From NCBI GenBank assembly GCA_015501585.1, contig JADNRY010000112.1:124001-188000 (forward strand): 64,000 nucleotides of DNA, read 5' to 3'. Position numbers and translations under genes: made by a program. The notes below the pieces were generated by a model. That model had not been told where the DNA came from, searched no databases, and saw only the letters and a list, made by a program, of their open reading frames with translations. Below are positions 35,555 through 46,123 of the stretch, piece by piece. The DNA is from Rhodocollybia butyracea (Eukaryota; Basidiomycota; Agaricomycetes; Agaricales; Omphalotaceae). Each line of letters starts with the position of its first letter. The first letter of the stretch is position 1.

Positions 35555-35860
35555 AACATACACGAGGTCAGAGCATTGACACTTGTCTAATTTCAACTCG
35601 TAGAAGTATATTTCCCAGGTGTCGAGGTCCCAACTTGGCTTAACTGGAAAAGCCTGAAACATCGCTCTTAAGAGCAAATATTTCTGAGGCAGAAGCATAG
35701 ATAAAGAACCTCGAAACTGATTCAAATTGAGATCAATCCAACCACAAGATGAGCTCTAAAACTTGAAGAATGTTCTATCTCCCATTCAAATGTCGAGTAC
35801 CGCTGGATGTACTTGCCGAAATATATCTTCTACCATGCATACGGGACTACTAGTTTGAAT
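35555..35860 (+). pseudogene. F-box gene relic, paralogue of the gene at 57199
   Basis: Upstream bases (GAGGTCAGAGCATTGACAC) and coding-like bases at 35705-35830 (AACTTGAAGAATGTTCTATC, then CGAGTACCGCTGGATGTACT) align with 57130-57420 of the F-box gene, including the RVPLDVLAEI-like box (CGAGTACCGCTGGATG...). The reading frame is broken by stops and small indels. It ends before MITE C copy 2 at 35997. Confidence 0.6.
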
Positions 35861-35996
35861 AGACGCGCTACCTTGGCAGAGTACCGCCGAATAAGAATGA
35901 GAAAACAACTCCGCTTTGACATTGCTCGGACCAGTTTCATATTGGATAGATGAGCTGACTCGGCAATGAACTGAACAGACAAGATTCAATCGATGG

Positions 35997-36868
35997 CAAG
36001 GGGTATTCAAAAATTTAAGCGCCGACATGACCTTAGGGGGGGGGCCTAAAGTTGGCTTATGGCCGAAAGTTCCGACCTTACTAAATGATGCTCTAACGAT
36101 GGTTAAATGATGCAGAACTGCTTTTTGTAGCCTTTTCACTCATATTTAGGTCTAATAAGTCCAAAATGTAGTCACAATAGGCAAAATACTAAGTTTCCCC
36201 CTCAGTTGGGCCCACTGATGATGCTGAACTTGCTGCCAATAATGTTGACTAGGCAACTAATAACTGTAGTAATGTTCAAATCTTCATCTCCTAGGTAAGT
36301 AATTGTTGAAGCTTGACCGCAATACCATTAATAATGTGCGGCAAATGATAGAGATGTCCACAAGTCCGGATCCAAGTATACTTGGATCCGGAGCGCAAGT
36401 ACTTGTGGCCTAAAAGGCCTGACTCGTGGGAAACAGGTCACTGACTCACAAGTAGTAGCGCTTATTTTAGCGCTCAATCGCCGTGAGCTGTCTACAACCT
36501 CAAACATATGTGGCAGTACTTGATAAGTACTATAATAAATATGATACTATTAACTACTGTAAGTTTTGATCATCAACAACAAATATATGAGTTCATATTG
36601 CTTGCACAAGTCACACAAGTACTTGCAAGTCAACCGAAAATTGCAAATGTCTGACTTGTGACCCGCGCCTGACCCGTGGGAAACGGATCCTGGGATCCGC
36701 GAGTCGCATACTTGTGGGGTTTGCCACAGATCTTACCTGTGAAGACTTGGACTCGTGGACATCTCTAGCAAATGATGCCAGTGCTGACATATGGTATGTG
36801 CCGGTGATGCCGGTCGCTAGGGGTGGGAAATCCCTTCTATATAAGGGGCGGGGGAGGGGGGGCTAAAA
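35997..36868. mobile_element. MITE C, copy 2, 3'-truncated and carrying MITE B
   Basis: It begins CAAGGGGTATTCAAAAATTT like copy 1 and shares the G run, CTTATGGCCGAAAG and the internal GCCGGTGATGCCG. It stops after the distal G run and CTAAAAA at about 36868, lacking the terminal TIR. MITE B (36349-36767) is inserted in its interior. Confidence 0.85.
36349..36767. mobile_element. hAT-like MITE B, copy 2 (419 bp), TSD GCAAATGA
   Basis: It starts TAGAGATGTCCACAAGTCCG and ends TGGACTCGTGGACATCTCTA. GCAAATGA occurs at 36341-36348 and 36768-36775. It is 235 bp shorter than copy 1 and shares its ends and the GTGGGAAAC/GGATCC interior words. Confidence 0.92.
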
Positions 36869-37294
36869 ACTGTCATCTCCTAGTTGATCTTTGAGTCATC
36901 ATATGGTTCTCTAGGGTGTTCTCTATGCATGCAAAAGTTGATTCATTACATAGACGGCTCGGAGGAAATACTTACTCGAGACAATGAAAAATCTGGATAA
37001 GTGCGGCTTCTATTGCGGCCATTGATCCCCTGTTTTGTTCTCTACTTCGAGGAAGTTACAAGACGACTCGAAGGGAGGATTACTTATACTTCAAGGGCCG
37101 TGACGAGGGAAAAGCGGAGCATCATCAGAGTCGCCTGTAGTGCAGCCATTTGGACTCGGATATTCATCATAGGTCACTATTACTACTAAGTAATACCACT
37201 GTACCACTTACTAGTAATTGTCTAGATCCGATCATTGGGATTCACTGCTTAACATTGGAAAATACTGCAAAAACCGTGGTTTGTGGGACAACAG

Positions 37295-37552
37295 TGTCGT
37301 AGGTAATTGGCGCAGTGGGGACTCAGAGCCGTGAGGCTCAGACAACGAGAGATAAGAGATATTGTTCTATACTACTTGGCCTTCATATCAGGCCTTATAT
37401 ACTACAGTGCGGGTACTCTACAAGGTATCTACCGGCTCTGTAAGTATTAGTAAGTAGCTAGTAAATAGTTAGTAAGGAAATACGGAGTGTAATAATTACC
37501 GACACCAGATCCGGAGTTGCGTATTCCGGTGTCAAAGCATCGCATCACAACA
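37295..37552 (-). mobile_element. Short solo LTR (family 3), 258 bp, TSD AACAG
   Basis: TGTCGTAGGT...CATCACAACA on the plus strand, TG..CA ends. AACAG flanks it at 37290-37294 and 37553-37557. The minus orientation is preferred because GTAGTATATAAGGCC (TATA-like) then precedes a plausible transcribed part. No internal copy of the family in the window. Confidence 0.85.
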
Positions 37553-37557
37553 AACAG

Positions 37558-40500
37558 GATATGAGCATAGGTTGAGATTCCAATGCTCTTCTTCGCTGAT
37601 ACACATCCTGAACAATCTTGGAACAATCTTGGCGAACTTGTACCAGGTCACAGTGAGCAAGTTCACTTCACATGTAAATGGTATCTCTCAAATAGAAGAT
37701 GCAATCAGGACAGGAAAGAGTGGCTGGTTGGCCCGGAATGCAACACTCAAAAGCCTGCCGCAGGGGCGGAGCTGCGGCATGGGTCAACTTCTCAGATCTC
37801 TGCGTTAAAGAATGGTAAGTACTATGCTGACCCTGCCTAGTTCGCGTCCTTCCAAGCGATTTAAACAGTGTCCATATATATTCGTGATATGATATATCTC
37901 ATAGGACTGGAGATTTTATCGATGAGCAGTTACACAGTAGACATCCTTTATACACTAATATTAATAAAAGGACCGCCAAGACCCTTCATCCCACATGTCT
38001 CCTCACGGCACTGGTCTGAATTCATACACCTGATTATAGCTACCACTAACAAGTTGAAGTGTACTAGAGCCCGAATTAGAGTGATTTAGCGCGACAGCAG
38101 GCCCCCTGTTGACGCTGTTCCAAAGCTGGATCCTGTAAATCCTTTGAGAATCGGATGGAGATTCCACTGAATTATTGCCTACATGAACGTGTTTCTGCCG
38201 TGTGGCGCAAGCTTCCAACCGATCTGGAAAGAACCCATCTCTACTCTCTTGCCCACTGGGTTATTTACGTTGGACAACATGAGAAATCCCCCCGTCTGCG
38301 TGTTTTGTAGCGTCCAGTATGGACCAGGGTATTGGACAGCCCTCCACTACAGATCCATCACAGGTCTGAGAGCGTTGAAATGAGACATATGAATTTGCTC
38401 ACCACATCACACTCTGTAGATTCAGGTGTGTATGTAAGTACTCGAATGGATCATGGGAATGGAGTCCTTACTCCGACCGTTGTGATAAACAAACAAACGG
38501 CTGTTACCACCAACATTGTGGATATGATAGTTTCTTCCACTCTGGGGTGTCATTTCGAAAGTGCAATGCTACACTGGTTCAATTCCATCCATATTTTATA
38601 GTCGTAGGCCCAGCGCCTCAAGGAGACGAAGCTTCAAGCAGTCTGGGAGTTGCTGCTGTAATCTAATTTTAGTCTTGACATCCAGTGCCAACCAGTTACC
38701 AAATCCTTGTATCATGTCAGACGATATCGGCAAGGAAAGATTTGATGCAGATATTCTCATACATAGGAACCTCGATAGATGGATAACATTTCAAACTCTA
38801 TATAAACTTATCGATGATCATCAGGTTGACGGCCTAAAGCTGGATAGAAATAGCTGTCCAAACTTCATTGATAATTGTAGTTCCCTAGACCGTGTTGTCC
38901 ATGAGGCAAGTGTAAGGAGGTGTGAAGGAGGTGTTCCTGATCTCAACGCGCTGAGTAAGTCCCTTTCAAGAGTTGCAATACATATCAAGTACAGCCTGTT
39001 TTGCTATCCTATTGCATGCTACAGGTCTGAGTCTGGTAACCAGTGACTGGCAGGTCATAATTTTGTACTCATAGCCTCTGATGGAGCTCTAGAAGATTGA
39101 AAGGCTGTCGCCCAGTCCCGACAGAACACCAACGACAGGAAGCACACGTTGAGAGAACCACGTCATAGAAGCTAGGCCTTAGGCGACAGGAGAATACATG
39201 GGTATAGTAAGTATGCGCCACACTTACAAAGACACGCAGGATCATGATGGATCTCAGACTCATGACGGTAAAAGCTGTTGAACATTGAGGAGGAATTGAC
39301 TATATGTTAAATTGGTAAGTTCCCGGACTCAGGATGGTCACGGATATGTTCCCTATTCCCTGCTTTGAAGACACTTCAACGTCAAACAACTTTGAACTTG
39401 GTATTGCGCCTCTGTGAATTGGTGCGTTCTTGGTGTGATCAGTTGACTATTGATGTCATTCTGACATTATCTTGTTTAAAAGCTTGGCGTTTTGAAGCCT
39501 ACTAGTACTATTAAAACCTTCAAGATAAGTATCACTCAATGATCCTATCGGTGGCCGTGGATAATATTCCACAGCCTGTTTGTCCAACAAATACAACATT
39601 TTCTACGTGAATAGTTATTTGTTCTCACTGCATCTGACTCTCGACATGAAGTATGGACTGTGCGATTGATAGTCACTATTCATTTCCTCAAATCATTTCT
39701 CGAGGAACCAGTTGCTGCACTCTCCATTAATAGATTGCACGATGACACTTGGGCCATTTGTTGGCCATTTGCATCCCAGTCCCTCTCAACGCTACTTGCT
39801 CTCAGTTATATGATGGATCAAGTATACAGTTGCCTGTGACAGCGGAAACTCGACTATCGAGACAGATACAATTACTTTCGCATTGAAATTAAAACACCGA
39901 ATGGATCTGAGTGTACAGGTGGGAGCCATAAATTTACATATGAGGCCCAGCTTGGTATCAGAAGGTGATGTGATTTTTTTGGTTCCGTTCTGTACTTCTA
40001 CAGACGAGGTTTTATTATGCCCCAGTCTTTCCCTTTACTTTTTCCTGTCTCAAGAATTTTTCCTAGCTTATCCATACTCCCTGGACATCCACAACCAATA
40101 TATGCCTCGGAGAGCCTCAACAAGGCTCAAGCCCGTCAAACCAAATACGTTGCACACTGTATTTGCCTGAGCTATTGGAATGATATCAAAATAGTGCCGG
40201 AGACTCACGTTGTGTGCCTGAGAACTCTAGTTGGCAATTGGATAGGAATGCGTTGATTGTCTGACTCGACCTTCCCCAGCCGACACTTTCGAGTGCATAG
40301 TAGTATGATACTCAATTCGTGGAAGCGACCGCAAAGGTATCAAGGGATATAAGAAACGGGGATATGAACACGACCATCTCCAAATAAATCTTGAAGGCCT
40401 GATGACTCGCTTATGCATAGCCTAACCTATAACTTTTAAGCGGTGAGCATTTGGAGCTATCGATCGTTCCTGGTGGTATGTACTTAATGGATTAGATTTC

Positions 40501-41150
40501 GGAATAGGGGATGGTCTACTTATGTGGGAGGAGTGGCTGGTAGCTGGAGAAGATCGACAGACCTTCAAGTTCAAACGCTGATTGAGGTCCCGAGGAGTCG
40601 TCGGTCGCTTGCAGCCTGACAATCGCGAGACGAGGACGGGTTTAGTAGGCATTAGACCTGCGTGGTTGAATGTCAAAGGCACAATTGGACAAGCTGGGAT
40701 TGTGGCGAAGGTGATAGGCGTTCGTATGATTACTAATGGGCGCCTATTGTACAGTCACCGCTCTCTTTTTATCACGACGTTTTACAGCATTTTCTATGCA
40801 TGGAAGACTACTTGAACGGCCGATCATTTACGAATGACGATCCGGTACAACAGGGGGTATACCATCACCACCTTCAAGCTCCACTCCCACAAAGACCTTT
40901 ATGACTACGAAGGCGAAACGTAGACTTTCAAAATTTCACGTTCAAAGTGTGCTTTTCTTTTTCTGTGGCTCTCTGTTTTGTCTCATGTTCCTTGTGTAGA
41001 TTCGGTAGTGTCAAGTACCGCCTTGAAAGTCTTCGACCAATCCGTGGAAACAGCGGGCCACATAACTCACTTGTTGTCTCTATCTCTGTAGCCGGCACAT
41101 CGGTGCTCTCTTTTGGCTGAATGGTATGCTCGTTATCCGACTATCATCAT
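37558..41150. other. Long stretch with only weak gene signals
   Basis: No family recognised. Candidate fragments: 38714-39079 on the plus strand (next entry), and a minus-strand ORF at 40422-40682 with no known domain. Nothing repeat-like was noticed. Confidence 0.4.
38714..39079 (+). CDS. Hypothetical small protein, possibly spliced
   Basis: From ATG 38714 the frame reads MSDDIGKERFDADILIHRNL through CEGGVPDLNAL. A GTAAGT donor after CTGA (about 38954) and a CTACAG acceptor at about 39023 would give a short second exon ending at a TAG near 39079. No family recognised; the splice and the start are guesses, and it may be a relic. Confidence 0.25.
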
Positions 41151-41159
41151 CATACAGAT

Positions 41160-42310
41160 CACTCATGCTACCGGTCAAGGTCGCTAGTAGGCTCATAGCC
41201 GATATCGTTGTCAGCTTTGTTACCGCGATTACCATCCTTTACGTGTACTCCTCGAAGGGTTCGGCCCTCTGGGTTGCGGATACCAGTTCTTTATCACCTT
41301 CGGTCTTCCCGCCTCTTGTGTCGACTTTGCCACCGAACAACGTACAGACATTGGGTCGTAGCGTATCCCCATTGGTACCCAGTTCACCTGGGGAATCATC
41401 CTCGCTACCGGTCTTTTCCTCCTCCCCGAGTCACCCGATACCTTATCAAAAAGGCCGGATAGAGGATGCCAGACGTGTGCTTGTGGGGCTCGGAGGTCAA
41501 CATTCAACAGCACCCATTGAGGACGAAATAGCCGAGATTCTTGGCAACCACGAGTACAGTACAGAAAGCAGTTCATTCCTGACACCGGATACTGAGGCTC
41601 TTGGTGCCAGTGCTTCGCTGGTGGACTTCGCACCAATCTTCATAAAACCGTCCTCGGTACATCGCTCTAGATGGTGTCTTTTCTACTTTTCGTCCATCTT
41701 CTTCCAGTCTAGCGGTGCCACGAAGAACATGCTCCGATATTCACTATCGTTAACGTTTACCTGCTTTCCTTCCAGACAATAGAGCATTTCGGGCGTAGGT
41801 CTCGAACGTTTGTTTATCAGATAATCGTTAGTGCTGGTGGGGATGGTATCGGATTTAATAGTGTGTTCCTTTTCTCTGTGTCTCTTTTCGCTTGGATTTA
41901 CTCATTCCGTATACTTAGAAAACCCATGGCTCCAACATCGCAAACAAGTCCCAGGTGCCTTTATCGCCATCTACATCTTTTTCCTCGCCTTTACCTGGGT
42001 AGGCTGGTCATCTTCCCAATCCTCATCCGTTCCCGCGGCGTTACACTTCGCACTGCCTCCAACTGGCTATGGAACACATTATCTCTGATAGCCTCATTCA
42101 CGGCCGCCACCAACAAGGGGAACTTCCGCTCGGCTGTGTTTTGGGTATGAGGGTCCCTGTGTCGGTGCTGCTTCATCTACACGTACTTCTCCATTCCCGG
42201 GACGAAGAGTCTTAGCTTGGAGCAGGTTGATCAGTCGATGTTGGTGACTACGTCGAGAACAAGTGCTGGATGGGTGCTGACGAAGATCTTTGCGCAGGGA
42301 TGGGGATGGT
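41160..42310 (+). pseudogene. MFS sugar (hexose) transporter, multiply frameshifted
   Basis: Pieces in three frames reproduce, in order, the fungal sugar-porter signature. They are GYQFFITFGLPASCVDFATE, RIPIGTQFTWGIILATGLFL with LPESP, RRVLVGLGGQ with EDEIAEILGNHEY, IRSRGVTLRTASNWLWNT, NKGNFRSAVFWV, and SIPGTKSLSLEQVDQ with TTSRTSAGWV. These correspond to loops and helices from TM4 to the C-terminal PETK/SLEE motif of the family. TM1-3 were not found. A stop (GS*RIPIG) and several indels make the gene non-functional. It lies 575 bp upstream of a galactokinase remnant on the same strand. Confidence 0.8.
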
Positions 42311-42885
42311 GGGTGGATGTCGGCGGAAGAATATTTGTATGCCGATGTACTTGCGCTAATGAACGTTCAAATAATGCGATTTGTTTTGCTCCTCTGATCA
42401 CGACGTTTCGATTTAGGAGTTAGATGGGACTGTTGCTTGCATTTCAGTTATGTATTTCCGCTAGTCCGGTTTCTCTGCTAAAATTTATACTGCCAGGACC
42501 GTGTTACCAGCACCAATTCTCGAACGCTCTGTCAAACGTCAAGGAACATCGCTCCTAGTCAGACGCCTCGCACTCATCACTTTCCCCCATGGTACGTATC
42601 ATGTCTAATGCATAGATCTTAAATACATTGAATTCTGAATTAGGCGGGTAGCGTGAACAAAACCAGACAACTACGGAGTTGAGCCGTTGGCTCCAAGTAG
42701 AGAGAGGACAATGCATGGGGATAGGAGCTGACAGGTCCTCGATATCACGGCTTCCAATATGTTGGCCATCTTGAGGCCAACAGCTGGGAGTAACAACGGA
42801 GGAGATGATTGCGATGAGCAGCTAAGGTGTATTTATCCTGATCAATCTACCGTCTACGGTTCGACTGAAAATATCTAATATCTCC

Positions 42886-43397
42886 AACAGTCGAAGCTAC
42901 CCACTTCCAGCTCTACAAACGCGCTAAACATGTCTTCTCCGAAGCTTCCCGAGTCCTTCAATTCCGCCAAACTTGTCTCTCCGCAGCTTCCGAAGCTTCC
43001 AATCCATCTACCCACCATCACCAATCGACGTTGCCAAAAATCTCGGACGACTGATGAATGAATCGCAGACCAGTTGTGATCAACTCTACCAATGCTCGTG
43101 CGATGAGCTGAACGAACTGACGAAAATCTTGCGGGATGCCGGGGCTCTTGGAAGTCGACTAACGGGTACGGCCGCTCTCATTTATATAATTCGGAATTGG
43201 AACTGATGTACTTTCGATCGAATTTCAGGTGCTGGATGGGGAGGATGCACTGTTTCCCTCGTCCTCGAGTTTGACGTCGATGATTTTATTAAGAAAGTCA
43301 GTGCAAGGTATGGACCGTTCAAGGATCTGAAGGGAGATGCCTTGAATGAGGTGATCTTCGCTACGAAATCGAGCAGCTGTGCCTGTGGTGAGTTTTT
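42886..43397 (+). pseudogene. GAL1-like: Galactokinase (GHMP kinase) C-terminal fragment
   Basis: The first block, [20 protein letters not shown] (42892 on), matches the helix before GHMP motif III. After a frameshift at about 42990-43050 the next frame reads [44 protein letters not shown]...TTTCAG intron (about 43167-43228) then joins AGWGGCTVSLV, the galactokinase-specific motif III. A further VSARYGPFKDLKG / EVIFATKSSS stretch gives the C-terminus. The N-terminal two thirds, including the ATP-binding PXXXGLSSS and GRXNLIGEH motifs, are missing. Galactokinase is usually about 500 residues; about 150 remain. Confidence 0.8.
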
Positions 43398-44110
43398 TGA
43401 GTTTCTTCGTGATTCTTCCAATCGATTCTTTTACGAGCATTCTTTACAGTGTATAAATTCGAGTGATTCGGGGAAGAGGATACAAGACGAAAGACGTACA
43501 TACAACTGCACATAGCTATAGTTATTATGTATGTATTTAGTATTTGGTTCAAAGAAAGAGCGGTTGCCTCGATGATGAGCGAGTTAAAACGAGAGTTACA
43601 CAATGGTATTACACAATAAAGTAAAGGAACTACAATTTCTTCCTCACAGCTTACAAGCCTTAGGCTTCTTGTTATCCGAACCCGACGCGCCTGGCTGTGA
43701 AACCGCTTTGCAGAGGAATTTCATTAGAAAAGCATGTAAGCCTTCAACCTGCTGACCCGATTTCCCGACAAGTGGTGATAAGCTGATTATAAAGAGCTGT
43801 TTACTACTGCCTTGAGAGGGACAAGAAACGAGGGGAAGGGAGGGAGAAATGTTACCATAAGCCAACATCCGAATACCTCATCTTCCCTTCCCCACAACCG
43901 CTATATCAGGGCATTACCCATAGTACCCGAGCGGTGGCCCATTACTCGTTACTCTGGTGTCATATTTGAGCTGCAGTGAATCTTCAATACCCTCACTCTC
44001 CCTTGTAAGTACCTGTGTGATCAAAACCACAACTGAAATGCACTGAGCTTTCAATCAACCTTCTAATATGCTCAAAAAGAGACAGAAACTATACATGGTG
44101 TTCTACTTGG
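43398..44110. other. Intergenic, no gene recognised
   Basis: Short ORFs only (for example 43644-43868 minus, 74 codons). No repeat structure. Confidence 0.35.
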
Positions 44111-44114
44111 GCTA

Positions 44115-44600
44115 TCAAGCCTGATGCTCCATTCCAAACGCCTTGGTAGCGTCAAGCACACCATTGTCCTTCGCAGTAAAAGAACCCTCGCGCTTTGAAG
44201 AGGAAGGACCCTTAACTTCAAACGTGACTTTTTGACCCTTTGCCTGTAACTCGCGCAATGTGTTTTTCATTTCAACATCGCCCACCCACTGCCCCTCCTT
44301 CATGGTTTGTTCCACAGCTGACTTAATATTTACCTGGAGCTCGTCCGGTTTGCCGCCCGGTATCTTGATTGGCTCCGGGCTAATGATTGTTACCTCATAG
44401 GTGGCAGAGCGGGCTACGAGTTCTGGAGTACTGACAGCGCGAGTGGCCACTGGGGGACTTTGAATAGACTGAATAGTGGGAGGATCCAATTTAGGCAATC
44501 TATAAACTAGACCAAAAACGATACATACCGTGACATTTAGAGGTGCCGCATTGGCAACATAGGCAACTAGAAAAACAAGATATGCAGAACTGAGACGCAT
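44115..44600 (-). CDS. Small secreted protein, unknown function
   Basis: 161 residues. The N-terminus MRLSSAYLVFLVAYVANAAP is a good signal peptide with predicted cleavage after ANA. The mature part is hydrophilic, with few cysteines (one, in VCIVF), and ends GVLDATKAFGMEHQA. A GTATGT near 44526 is present, but the frame is open across it, so no intron is assumed. No domain recognised. It could be a secreted effector-like or protective protein, but nothing in the sequence shows this. It stands alone between decayed genes and is intact, suggesting it is under selection. Confidence 0.65.
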   Translation of the reverse strand: MRLSSAYLVFLVAYVANAAPLNVTVCIVFGLVYRLPKLDPPTIQSIQSPPVATRAVSTPELVARSATYEVTIISPEPIKIPGGKPDELQVNIKSAVEQTMKEGQWVGDVEMKNTLRELQAKGQKVTFEVKGPSSSKREGSFTAKDNGVLDATKAFGMEHQA

Positions 44601-46123
44601 AATGGATGTATGGAAGAAAGCTGTGGAAAATCGTTAAATGTATATTTCCCCATTGCCAATGATGTACGTACTATTCTTGGAGTTGAATTCGCGTCGAAAG
44701 GAGGGTTCAAGTTAACGGAACTAAGCACTGGAGGGTTTGGTAGAGAGCAAGTCCTTTTCTCCAGGAAAAGATACTAGGGATAGTAGAAGGTGAGCTTGGC
44801 CGGCAAGATGAGAAAACGCTTCTGGTTTGCAAAAGGCTTTTATAGAAGGCATGCGAAAACATGGATGTCGAAACATTATAATGGCCATCAGACACGCACT
44901 GGATTCACCTTCAACTTTTCAAAGCAATTGTATTGCAGGTGGTGAAATCTGTCATAGTATCAATTCTCCTGTCTCCCGTACTGCAATGCAGGAATTAGGT
45001 TTGTTTCGAGACTTGATAGGGAGAAGCGTACCAGTGATTGAGACCAGTGATCATGAACCGACCTCCTGTCACAGAACAGACTGTAGTTGGATTCAGAGAA
45101 CTTGATACCGTAGCTGAACTCCCTCCTTCTGTTTGTAAAACGGCAGACACTGCTTTGTACTCTTCCCTGGCGTTCTCATGACTTCGGACTTTGGAGTGAT
45201 AGACATATCTAGTGAACATGATGACGAGCAAACCTTGACTGACCCTCATTGGATTAATTTCTTTCATCTGACACCCCGTTTTGAATCAATAACCCCCACT
45301 CTGTACAGTACCGGCAAGCCCAACTTATCAAATCCCAGTGCCTCCCTATCTGTTCTCACATCGGCCGTACGTTCCTTACACGACAAATCACGTTTCGGCA
45401 CATATATTTTGCCGTGCACCCCATGCGTGGTGCGTGCAAGTGCGTGCAAGTGCGTGTAAACACGGTGCGTGGTGAAACCAGATTAAGTGAAACCAGATTA
45501 AGTGTATCATAAGAGAACTTGAATATGAAAAATACACAAGGTAGTAATAAAATGTATCTGACAACAACGAAATCCTTCAAGTATCAAAAACGTATGTTCC
45601 CGGCTCAGTCTGCGTTCCAGCTTCAGGTCTGAGGTCTCCGTAGTGTGGGGACTTGGAAAGGACAAAGTACTCAAAACGCGAAAATTATTGCAAGCATGTG
45701 AGCTGCCGCTAGATAATTTCAGGGCCACTGGACAGCGAGACTCGACGGTACACACGTCAACGGTCTTCGGAAGTCCTTTGGAAGCAGATAAGTACTAGTG
45801 CGCGCGCTAATTGCCGTCCCGACTCCCATTTATTGGCCACAGTATCATGTGAGCCAATGTAGAATTTAAATACACTGGTTTGTTCCTCGGTACGTTATAC
45901 GTACACGTGTAGACCTTATATGAGCTGCCACTCGTTAGTTTCTTCCCTCCTTCCTACGTACCAGCATGCCGCTCGAAGATCGCAGGTAGGTTTCAACGTC
46001 TCGTCTTAGTAGTCAGTGCTAATTGTCATTAATAGAGAGCAGAAGAATATGACTGGACTAGATATGCCTGGCAGGCGAGATAGTTTTTTCCATTTTTAGA
46101 AATCCGGCTTACATTCTGATAGC
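44601..46123. other. Intergenic between divergent genes
   Basis: Presumed promoters for the secreted protein (minus) and the NLR gene (plus). A short repetitive piece at 45425-45500 has GTGCGTGCAAGTGCGTG and two copies of GAAACCAGATTAAGT. No other gene recognised. Confidence 0.35.
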
